NCBI GenBank assembly: GCA_024277065.1
Contig: JAJRVY010000284.1
Span: forward strand, 1 to 40,444
Length of the DNA: 40,444 nt
Origin: Planctomycetota bacterium
Lineage (GTDB): Bacteria; Planctomycetota; JAJSAM01; JAJVHW01
Direction: 5' to 3'
The notes under the pieces: model-generated
Databases searched by the model: none
Told to the model about the DNA's origin: nothing
Seen by the model: only the letters and a program-made list of their open reading frames with translations
In this document: piece by piece, positions 24,623 through 32,295 of the stretch
Layout of the letters: every line of letters begins with the position of its first letter
Numbering within the stretch: the stretch's first letter is position 1
Made by a program: the position numbers and the translations under genes

Positions 24623-25447
24623 ATGCACTCGAGGGTCGCCGGGGTTGCCATGATCGCGCTTCTGGCCGCGGCGTCCGTCGGCGTCTGCGGCGACGAGCCG
24701 CAGGTCGATCGCCGTGCGGATCCGGTGCTGACGGCGGAGCAGCAGGCCGAGCACGACGCCGAGGTGAAGAAGCACCTCGAGGTCCTGCTGGATCTCGAGA
24801 ACAAGGAGATGGTCAGGCGCCAGGTGTCGGCGCTCGGCACGAACGGCTCGCGCGCGGCGCGCGACGCGTTGATCGAGTACTCCCGCAGCCAGAAGAACCA
24901 CGCTTATCTGACGTTCGCGTTCGAGGCGCTGGCCGACATCGGCGGGCCGGTCGTACTGGCGCACCTCACCGGCCGGGACGGACTCGCGGCGAAGGACTTC
25001 ATGAAGCAGCTCGCGGCGGCCAAGGCCCTCGGCGAGATGAAGGACGCCGACGGGATCGAGCCGGTGCTCGAACTCCTGAACGGCAGGCGCACGAAGATCG
25101 AGGTGAAGGCCGCGTGTTGCATCGCGCTGGCCAAGATGGGGCCCGAGGACGAGCGCTGCATCGATGCCGTGATGCGCTACTCCGCGCACAAGAAGGACAC
25201 CATCCGCGCGAACGCCGTGGAGGCACTCGGGTATCTCGGGTCCGGCGACGCGCTGGCGCGCCTGCTCCACGTGCTCGTGAAGGACAAGAACACGCGTGTG
25301 CGCGGCGCCGCGGCGCGTGGGCTCGGCATCCTGAAGAACCCCGAGGCGATCCCGGCGCTGCAGAAGGCGGCGGCCGACGACAGCTCGCTGACCGTCAAGG
25401 ACGAGGCGATCTGGGCGCTCGAGCAGATGGGCGCGACGCTCCGCTGA
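24623..25447 (+). CDS. Exported HEAT-repeat protein
   Basis: 274 residues. A signal peptide (about 1-22, ending near GVCGDEP) is followed by a helical stretch and then by five or so HEAT/PBS-like repeats with the pattern A-x-x-A-L-G-x-x-G/K-D-x-x-A (AAAKALGEMKDADGIEPVLELL; ANAVEALGYLGSGDALARLL; GAAARGLGILKNPEAIPALQ, each given in part). It resembles scaffold proteins seen in large numbers in planctomycetes. A GGGAGGA ribosome site supports the ATG at 24623. A TATGCT -10-like box at 24582-24587 may be its promoter. It ends just before a long hairpin shared with a convergent gene. Confidence 0.75.
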   Translation: MHSRVAGVAMIALLAAASVGVCGDEPQVDRRADPVLTAEQQAEHDAEVKKHLEVLLDLENKEMVRRQVSALGTNGSRAARDALIEYSRSQKNHAYLTFAFEALADIGGPVVLAHLTGRDGLAAKDFMKQLAAAKALGEMKDADGIEPVLELLNGRRTKIEVKAACCIALAKMGPEDERCIDAVMRYSAHKKDTIRANAVEALGYLGSGDALARLLHVLVKDKNTRVRGAAARGLGILKNPEAIPALQKAAADDSSLTVKDEAIWALEQMGATLR

Positions 25448-25448
25448 C

Positions 25449-25519
25449 GCGGTCAGAGGGTGTTCCCGGGGACCACACCGCGCTCCCGTGGTTCATGGGA
25501 ACACCTTCTCAGAGACCGC
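25449..25519. terminator. Long bidirectional terminator-like hairpin between convergent genes
   Basis: AGAGGGTGTTCCC (25455-25467) pairs with GGGAACACCTTCT (25497-25509) with one G-T mismatch. Outside it GCGGTC (25449-25454) pairs with GACCGC (25514-25519) across a 4-nt bulge. The 29-nt loop can itself pair weakly. The 3' arm overlaps the stop codon of the minus-strand radical SAM gene. There is no T-run, but the position between two convergent stops supports a two-way terminator. Confidence 0.6.
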
Positions 25520-26390
25520 GGAGGTGCTCGGGCACGAAGTCCGCGTCGCCGGGCGCCGCGAGCACGCCGTCGAGCGCGGCGAGGATGGCCTGGCGGTCCT
25601 TCGGCAGCGTGCCGCCGAGGGGCAGGTAGTTGCTGGCGTGATTGGAGCGGAAGATCGCCCCCGAGAGGTCCAGGTGCGCCACGAACGTGCGCAGCTCCCG
25701 CGTCAGCTCGAGAGGCGTGAGATCGTCGTACGCGCCGGCGAGCGCCCGGTCGAAGAGCGGCGTCCCTTCGACGGGCGTCATGACGAGCGTGCTGACGAAG
25801 CGCGGATCGATGGCGCTGATCACGCGCGCCGACTCGCGTGCGTGCGCGAGCGACAGGTCGCGCCCCCCGGCCCCTAGCAGGATCATCGTCGAGAGCTTGA
25901 TGCCTGCGTCCTTCGCCTTGCGCGCGACGCGGATCATCTCGGCGCCGTCCACGCCCTTGCGCAGGTCCTCCAGCACCGCGTCGTGGCCGCTCTCGACGCC
26001 GAGGTAGTACTGCGTGAGTCCCGCCTCGCGGAGGGCCGTCATCTCCTCGGTCGTGCGGATCGCGAGCGCCTGCGGCGACGCGTAGCACGAGACGCGGCGC
26101 AGCCCCGGGAAGGCGTCACGCAGGAGTGCCAGCACATCCTGCAGGTACGACGTCTTCGCGATCAAGGCGTCGCCGTCGGCGAGGAACACCTTGCGCACGC
26201 GTGCGCCGAGCTGCTCGCGCGCCCCGTCGATCTCTACTCGCAACTCGTCGAGCTTGCGTACGCGGAAGCGCTTCCCGCGGTACATCCCGCAGAACGCGCA
26301 CTCGTTCCACGAACAGCCGATCGTCGCCTGCAGGATCAGGCTGTTCGCCTCGGACGGCGGGCGGTAGAGCGTGCCCTCGTACTGGATCAC
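25509..26390 (-). CDS. Radical SAM protein (Elp3/MiaB-like superfamily)
   Basis: 293 residues. The iron-sulfur cluster motif is C26-x4-C31-x2-C34 in IGCSWNECAFC, a slightly widened form of CxxxCxxC found in a subgroup of radical SAM proteins. It is followed by a TIM-barrel half: KVFLADGDALI (SAM-contact strand), RRVSCYASPQAL, LGVESGHDAVL (the ribose-binding Glu-Ser-Gly region) and STMILLGAGGRD. The reaction is unknown; the family generates a 5'-deoxyadenosyl radical. The GTG overlaps the TGA of the preceding small gene (GTGA), so the two are translated together and probably work together. Confidence 0.85.
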   Translation of the reverse strand: MIQYEGTLYRPPSEANSLILQATIGCSWNECAFCGMYRGKRFRVRKLDELRVEIDGAREQLGARVRKVFLADGDALIAKTSYLQDVLALLRDAFPGLRRVSCYASPQALAIRTTEEMTALREAGLTQYYLGVESGHDAVLEDLRKGVDGAEMIRVARKAKDAGIKLSTMILLGAGGRDLSLAHARESARVISAIDPRFVSTLVMTPVEGTPLFDRALAGAYDDLTPLELTRELRTFVAHLDLSGAIFRSNHASNYLPLGGTLPKDRQAILAALDGVLAAPGDADFVPEHLRGL

Positions 26391-26794
26391 TTGCCGAGTG
26401 GCTTGAAGGGCTCGAAATCGGGGCAGTGGGTCAGCCGGATCTGCTCGGCGCGCTCCTCGTCGCCCATGAGCGAGTAGGCGCGGACGGCGTCCAGGAAGCG
26501 CTCCTTCGTGAGCGCCGCGTCGGCGACACGCTTCCAGACCGACGGATCCGCGCTGTCGCCGCGCAGGCGCTCCACCGCCTGGAGCAGGAACGCCACGCCT
26601 TCGTTAATGGCGATCTTCTCGAGCGCGTCGATCAGCGCGGGACTGCGGGTGACCTCGATGTACTCGACGGACTCACCGTAGCGCCCCTCGTCGAGGAGCT
26701 TCTCGGCGATGGCGTCGATGCGCCCGGCATCCGGCGGATCGTGGTGCAGGAGCTCACGCTTGTCGAGGGGGTGACGGGGTTCCTTCACGGCCAT
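26387..26794 (-). CDS. Small helical protein coupled to the radical SAM gene
   Basis: 135 residues, cytoplasmic, not recognised. After a charged start (KEPRHPLDKRELLHHDPPDAG) it is predicted all helical, with TPR- or solenoid-like units (IAEKLLDEGRYGESVEYIEVT; AALTKERFLDAVRAYSLMGD). GGAGAG lies about 6 nt before the ATG at 26794. The GTGA overlap with the radical SAM gene suggests a partner or substrate-presenting subunit. It is divergent from the giant kinase gene with under 100 bp between starts. Confidence 0.65.
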   Translation of the reverse strand: MAVKEPRHPLDKRELLHHDPPDAGRIDAIAEKLLDEGRYGESVEYIEVTRSPALIDALEKIAINEGVAFLLQAVERLRGDSADPSVWKRVADAALTKERFLDAVRAYSLMGDEERAEQIRLTHCPDFEPFKPLGK

Positions 26795-26887
26795 GGGGGC
26801 TCTCCGGTGCGGCTCGCAGTACGATCTGAGGTTGCCGCCGTGCGGCATCGCCGCCTGAGACACTACGACCCGGATCCGAGCAGCAGC

Positions 26888-29800
26888 GTGGAATCTCCCA
26901 GCCCGACAGAGAGCGCGACGCCCCCCGGGACGCCCGTCAGGAGGCGCCGCTTCGAGGTCGTGCGCGTTCTCGGTGCGGGCGGCGGCGGCCGGGTGCGACT
27001 GGTGCAGGACCGGCGCCGTGAGCATGCCGAGCGAGCGCTGAAGACCGCCGTGCGCCCGGGCGGATGCGCCGATCCCACGTCCGAGCGGATGCTGCTCCAC
27101 GAGGCGCGCCTGCTCGCCTCGCTCGTGCACCGCGGACTGCCGCGCCTCTACGACGTCGGACGCGGACCCGAGGGGCCCTGGCTGCTGCTCGAGTACGTGG
27201 AGCCCGAGACGCCGGCCGAGGACGCCGATCCGGCGCTCGTCGCCTACGAGCTGCTCGACGTTCTCGGCTACCTGCACCGCCACGCGTGGCTGCACCTCGA
27301 CGTCAAGCCGGGCAACGTGATCGTCGCGGCAGGAGAGCGCGTCGTGCTCCTGGACTTCGGCCTGGCTGTGCGCGCGGGCTGCGAGGTGCCGCCGCGCGGA
27401 ACGCTGCCCTACGTCGCGCCCGAGGTGCTGGCCGGCGGCGTGCCCGACGCCCGCTCGGATCTCTGGTCCCTGGGAGCCACGCTCCTGCGGCTGACTCTCG
27501 GTCGCCGCCTCGAGCCGGCTGCCGTGCTCGGCCCGGACGACGTGCCGCTCGAGGCCGACGGCGCTCTTCCCGCCGCCTGGCTGCGGCGGCTGCTCGCGCC
27601 CGCTCCCGAGCGGCGTTTCGCGAGTGCGGAGGCGGCCCGCGCGGCTCTCGACGAGATGACCGGGCGCGGCGGTCCACCGCCCGCTCCGCGCCCGCTCCCG
27701 CACGCACCAGACCCCGCCGGGCGCCAGGCCGAGCTGGCGCGCCTGCTCATGCACCTCGATCGCGCCCGCGAAGGGGCGCCGCCCGCGCCGGACGCCATGG
27801 CGCGCGAACCCCTCGTGCTGGTGCGCGGAGAGTCCGGCGTCGGGAAGTCGCGGCTGCTGCTGGAACTGCGGCTGCGCGCCCTCGGCACCGGCTGGGCCGC
27901 GTACGCCGCGTCCTGCGCGGACGAGCGCGATGCTCCGCTCCCGGCACTCGGCACGATGATCGAGGCGGTGCTTGCCGATGCCGAGGACTCGTCAGCGGCC
28001 GTCGCCCGGCGCGGCCGCGCGGTCGCCAGCCTGCTCACGGCGCGCGGCGACCAGAGTGGCGCCGAGACGGCGGCGCGCTTCCTCGTCGAGCGCGCCGAGG
28101 AGACGGAGGGCCTCTTGCTCGTCGTCGATGATCTCCAGAACGCGACCGCCATGACGTTGCGCGTGCTGGGGGCGATCGCGCGGGCGGCCGGCGAGGAGCT
28201 CGCGGCGGGCCGCGCACCGCATCTCGTGGCCGTCGCGTCGTTGACCGACGGCGTGCCGATCGCCGAGGAACTCGAGGAGGGCGTCGCGACGCTCGCGGCG
28301 GAGGGCGTGCTCGAGCCCATGCCGCTGCGGCAGCTCGCGCGGCGTGACATGGCGCAGATGGTCGGCGGCGTGCTCGGCCCGCGGGCGCCGTCCGAGCGCG
28401 TGGGTGAGATCCTGTATGCCCACGGTGGCGCCCACCCGCTGTTCGGCGAGGAACTCCTCGCGCGCCTCGTCGAAGAGCGTGCGCTGCGGCCCGAGGCCGG
28501 CCGCTGGGTGCTCGACACGAACGTGACGCCGCGCCTTCCCGAGAGCCTTCAGAGCGCCGTGCGCGCACGGCTCGACGAACTGGCGCCGCGGGCGCTCCTC
28601 GCGCTCCAACTCGTGGCGACGCACGAGCTGCCGTTCCCGCGCATGCGCGCCGCGTCGCTGCTCGGGGCGGACGCCCGGCGGCTGCTCGCCGACCTCGAGA
28701 ACCGTGGCCTGGTGACGCCCGCCGGTCCCGGACACGCGGTCTCCGTCGTGCACGCGCTCATCGGTCAGGCCGCGCTGGCCACGCTCACCCCGGCGCGACG
28801 TGAGAAGCTGCACGACGCGATCGCGCGATCCCTCCCCCGGCTCGACCCGGCGGCCGCGCTGCGCAGGGCGTACCACGTCGCCCGCGGGACCGATCACGAC
28901 GCCGGCTTCAAGGCCGCCACGTCTGCCGCGCGGCGGCTGCGCGCCGAGGGCGAGGCGGGGCGCGCGGCGGACTTCGTCAGGCAGGCGCTGCGTCTTCTGG
29001 ACGAGCGCGATCCGCGCGTGCCGCACGTGCGCCGCTCGCTGGCCGAGCTGCTGGTGACCTCCAATCGCCCGGCCGCCGCGGCGAACGTCTACCGCGACCT
29101 GCTCGCCGCGGCGGGGGACGACGTCGTCGGACGTCTGCGCCTGCGGCTCGGGCTGGCCGAGGCCCTCGATGCCGCCGGACAGGTGAGCGACGTCGAGCAG
29201 GAGTGCCGCGCGGTGCTCGCCGAGAGCGACGGCGCGCGCGCCCACCTGGACGCCGCCGAGGTGGACGATCTGCGTCTCGACGCCCTGCGGCGGCTCGCCG
29301 GCGCGCAGCGCGGCACCGGCGATCTGCGCGCGGCGATCGAGACGGTGAAGGAGGCGCTCCCGCTCGCCGGCGCCGGCCGCGGCGCAGAGCGCGCCTCGTT
29401 GCTGGCGCTGCTCGGCAACGTGTACGCGCAGCTCGGCGAGACGCCGCGCGCGCGGCAGTTCCACGAGCGGTGTCTGGCCGTCTGCCGTGCGCTCGGCCGG
29501 CGGCGGGGTATGGCCGCCGCCCTGCACAACCTCGGCGTCGCCTACGCCCGCGAGGGGCGCGTCGAGGACGCGGCGCGGTCGTACCGGCAGTCGCTGCGAC
29601 TGGCACGGCGCGCGCGCGACATCCAGGGCGTGGCCGTCACGCTCGGCAACCTCGCCAACCTGCGCGCGGAGCAGGGCGATTTCGACGACGCCGAGGCGCT
29701 GATGCGCAAGAGCCTGGGGCTGCGGCGGCGGGTCGGCGACCTGGCGGGCGTCGCCGTCACGACCGGCAACCTCGCCGGCATCCACCGCGCCCGGGGCCGG

Positions 29801-32158
29801 CTCGGGGCGGCGCTGACGCTGCTGCAGTCCGCGGCGCGCAGACTGCGCGCCCTCGGCGACCCGCAGGGCGAGGTGCAGTTCCTGCTCCAGGCGGCGGCCA
29901 TCCACAGCCTCGCTTCGGATGGCGGGGGGGCCCGCGGGCTGCTGTCGCGCGCCCTCGCCCGGGCGCGGGCAGCGTCGTCGCGATCGCTGGAAGCCGATGC
30001 GGAGCTGCTGCTGGGGCGTCTCGATCGCCGCGCCGATCCGCAGGGCGAGGACTGGCCGCGCCACCTCGAGCGCGCCGTGGACCTCTATCGGCGGATCGGC
30101 GATCGCGTCGGGATGTCCGGCGCGCTGTTGGAGACGGCTCTGGCACATCGCGATCAGGGCGCGCGGGCTCGCGCGATGATCGCCTGGCGCGCTGCGGCGG
30201 ACCTGGCGGCGGAGGTCTCGAACGACGATCTGTGTGCTCGTGTCGATCTCGTGCGCGGGCGTCTCGACGCCGGGCAGGAGCCGTCGGCGGACGCCGTCGA
30301 GGCCCTGCAGCGGTGTTGCGCGGCGGTGGACGCCTCGGGGCGGCGTGACTATGCCGTCGCGGCGTCGTACGCTCTGGCCCGGGCACTCCTCGAGGCCGGA
30401 CACCCACGGCGTGCCGCCGTCGCGATCGCCACGGCGGAACGAGCAGACGAAGACTTGGCCGCGTCGCTGCCGCCCGCGCTGCGGCGCTCGCGGGAGAACG
30501 GACCGGTTGCGGGGCTTCTGGCTGCGCTGCGGGAACGGATCGACGCGATGATCGGTTCGGGCGATGACGACGATGCCGAGGAACCCGAGTCCACGACGGT
30601 GGGAGACGAGATGGATCAAGATCGACTGCTGAAGCTGCTCGAGATCAACAAGCAACTGGCCATGGCGACCGACATGCGCGGGTTGCTCGACACGATCATG
30701 GACGTCGCCACCGAGACGACCGGTGCCGAGCGCGGCTTCCTGATCCTCGTGGACGACGGCAAGATCGCCTTCCAGACCGCGCGCAACTTCCGTCGGGAGG
30801 AGGTCGCCAAGCCCGAACTGCAGGTCAGCCGGACGCTCGTGACACGTGTCATGAAGAGCGGCCAGGCCGTCCTCACGGACAACGCCACCGAGGACCAGCG
30901 CTTCGCGGAGTTCGAGAGCGTGGAACGCCTGGAGTTGAAGTCGATCGTGTCCGTGCCCTTCCGTCTCGGCGACGTCGTGATGGGGGCGCTCTACCTCGAC
31001 AACCCCGCGCGCAACGGGCAGTTCGGGCCCGGTGACCTGCAGTTCCTCACCGCGCTCGGCGATCAGGCTGCGCTCGCCATCCGCAACCTGCGCCACTCGC
31101 AGCAGATGCAGCAGCTCAACGAACAGCTCGAGCAGAACCTCGAGAAGAAGAGCGCGCAGCTCGAACAGGCGTCGCGCGCTCTCGCGGATCGCGTGACCAA
31201 GTACCCCTACGAGCAGATCGTCGGGCGCTCGCCGCAGATGCGCGAGGTGCTGCTGCTCGTGGACAAGGTCGTCGATACCGACGTGCCGGTCCTGGTCCAC
31301 GGCGCATCCGGGACGGGCAAGGAACTGATCGCCCGCGCCATTCACGAGTACGGACGGCGGCGCGACGGCCCCTTCGTCACCGTCAACTGCGGCGCGATCA
31401 CCGAGACGCTGATGGAGAGCGAACTCTTCGGTCACGTCAAGGGCGCGTTCACGGGCGCCATCGAGAACAAGAAGGGCCTCTTCCGGGCGGCCCACGGCGG
31501 GACCATCTTCCTCGATGAGATCGGGGGGATGAGCTTCGACATGCAGAAGAAGCTCTTGCGCGTGCTCCAGGAGCGCGACGTGCGGCCGGTGGGCGGGCAG
31601 GACGTCTCGCACATCGACGTGCGCGTCGTCGCGGCGACGAACAAGGATCTGCGCAAGATGATGCAGGAGCGCACGTTCCGCGAGGATCTGTACTACCGCA
31701 TCGCCGTCATCAGTCTCGAGCTGCCGCCGCTTCGCGACCGCGAGGGCGATGTCGCCGTGCTCATCGAGTACTTCGCGACGAACGCCGCCGCGACGCTCGG
31801 CCTCACGAACAAGCCGTTCGACGAGGACGCCGTCGAGGCCATGACGCAGTACGCATGGCCCGGGAACGTGCGCGAACTCGACAACGAGGTGAAGAAGGCG
31901 CTGACGCTCTCCGACGACCGCGTCACGCTCGACGATCTCTCGGTCGCGATCCAGGGCGAGCGGGCCGGGCCCGAGCCGTCGCTCGTGCGCCCGGAGGACG
32001 GCGCGACGCTCAAGCAGAACCTCGAGAAGATGGAGCGTGCGCTGATCGCCAAGGCGCTCGAGCGCACGGGCGGCAACCAGACCCGCGCGGCGAAGGACCT
32101 CGGCATCAGCCGGGTCTGGCTTCGCAAGAAGATGGAGCGGCACGGGTTGCTCCGCTGA
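26888..32158 (+). CDS. Giant Ser/Thr kinase - STAND ATPase - TPR - GAF - sigma-54 activator fusion
   Basis: 1756 residues from the preferred GTG at 26888 (GTG 26840 is possible). Order: Hanks-type kinase (about 22-265) with VLGAGGGGRVRL, HLDVKPGN (H136), LLDFGLAV (D156) and GTLPYVAPE; STAND/AAA ATPase (about 280-640) with Walker A GESGVGKS (K320) and LLLVVDDLQ; many TPRs (about 700-1200); GAF (about 1265-1400); coiled coil; sigma-54 AAA+ domain (about 1441-1670) with GASGTGKE (K1478), the RNA-polymerase loop GAFTGA at 1519-1524, and WPGNVRELDNE; Fis HTH at the end (NQTRAAKDLGISRVWLRKKM). It should couple a stress or metabolite input to sigma-54-dependent transcription, with phosphorylation as an extra output. 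All catalytic motifs look intact. No -24/-12 promoter was recognised nearby. Confidence 0.9.
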   Translation: MESPSPTESATPPGTPVRRRRFEVVRVLGAGGGGRVRLVQDRRREHAERALKTAVRPGGCADPTSERMLLHEARLLASLVHRGLPRLYDVGRGPEGPWLLLEYVEPETPAEDADPALVAYELLDVLGYLHRHAWLHLDVKPGNVIVAAGERVVLLDFGLAVRAGCEVPPRGTLPYVAPEVLAGGVPDARSDLWSLGATLLRLTLGRRLEPAAVLGPDDVPLEADGALPAAWLRRLLAPAPERRFASAEAARAALDEMTGRGGPPPAPRPLPHAPDPAGRQAELARLLMHLDRAREGAPPAPDAMAREPLVLVRGESGVGKSRLLLELRLRALGTGWAAYAASCADERDAPLPALGTMIEAVLADAEDSSAAVARRGRAVASLLTARGDQSGAETAARFLVERAEETEGLLLVVDDLQNATAMTLRVLGAIARAAGEELAAGRAPHLVAVASLTDGVPIAEELEEGVATLAAEGVLEPMPLRQLARRDMAQMVGGVLGPRAPSERVGEILYAHGGAHPLFGEELLARLVEERALRPEAGRWVLDTNVTPRLPESLQSAVRARLDELAPRALLALQLVATHELPFPRMRAASLLGADARRLLADLENRGLVTPAGPGHAVSVVHALIGQAALATLTPARREKLHDAIARSLPRLDPAAALRRAYHVARGTDHDAGFKAATSAARRLRAEGEAGRAADFVRQALRLLDERDPRVPHVRRSLAELLVTSNRPAAAANVYRDLLAAAGDDVVGRLRLRLGLAEALDAAGQVSDVEQECRAVLAESDGARAHLDAAEVDDLRLDALRRLAGAQRGTGDLRAAIETVKEALPLAGAGRGAERASLLALLGNVYAQLGETPRARQFHERCLAVCRALGRRRGMAAALHNLGVAYAREGRVEDAARSYRQSLRLARRARDIQGVAVTLGNLANLRAEQGDFDDAEALMRKSLGLRRRVGDLAGVAVTTGNLAGIHRARGRLGAALTLLQSAARRLRALGDPQGEVQFLLQAAAIHSLASDGGGARGLLSRALARARAASSRSLEADAELLLGRLDRRADPQGEDWPRHLERAVDLYRRIGDRVGMSGALLETALAHRDQGARARAMIAWRAAADLAAEVSNDDLCARVDLVRGRLDAGQEPSADAVEALQRCCAAVDASGRRDYAVAASYALARALLEAGHPRRAAVAIATAERADEDLAASLPPALRRSRENGPVAGLLAALRERIDAMIGSGDDDDAEEPESTTVGDEMDQDRLLKLLEINKQLAMATDMRGLLDTIMDVATETTGAERGFLILVDDGKIAFQTARNFRREEVAKPELQVSRTLVTRVMKSGQAVLTDNATEDQRFAEFESVERLELKSIVSVPFRLGDVVMGALYLDNPARNGQFGPGDLQFLTALGDQAALAIRNLRHSQQMQQLNEQLEQNLEKKSAQLEQASRALADRVTKYPYEQIVGRSPQMREVLLLVDKVVDTDVPVLVHGASGTGKELIARAIHEYGRRRDGPFVTVNCGAITETLMESELFGHVKGAFTGAIENKKGLFRAAHGGTIFLDEIGGMSFDMQKKLLRVLQERDVRPVGGQDVSHIDVRVVAATNKDLRKMMQERTFREDLYYRIAVISLELPPLRDREGDVAVLIEYFATNAAATLGLTNKPFDEDAVEAMTQYAWPGNVRELDNEVKKALTLSDDRVTLDDLSVAIQGERAGPEPSLVRPEDGATLKQNLEKMERALIAKALERTGGNQTRAAKDLGISRVWLRKKMERHGLLR

Positions 32159-32164
32159 CCGTCA

Positions 32165-32198
32165 CGGCGGTTGCACTCGCAGACTCGCGCAACCGCCG
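32165..32198. terminator. 10-bp perfect hairpin after the kinase gene
   Basis: CGGCGGTTGC (32165-32174) and GCAACCGCCG (32189-32198) form a perfect 10-bp stem with a 14-nt loop, 6 bp after the kinase stop and before a convergent gene that ends at 32296. No T-run follows. The rest of the 137-bp gap shows nothing else clear. Confidence 0.5.
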
Positions 32199-32295
32199 CG
32201 CCGGTCAGCTCCGCAATCTCCCTCTGGTGCGGTGCTCGGGCGTGTCCTGGCCTCTTGCTGTTCTCGATGTCGGACTTACGTCTCGCGAGGGACAA

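Noticed and set aside
27992-32143. A 1383-codon open frame antisense to the giant kinase gene
   Set aside because: It mirrors the kinase codons, shows no family motif and has no start signals; the plus-strand gene has intact kinase, AAA+ and HTH motifs.
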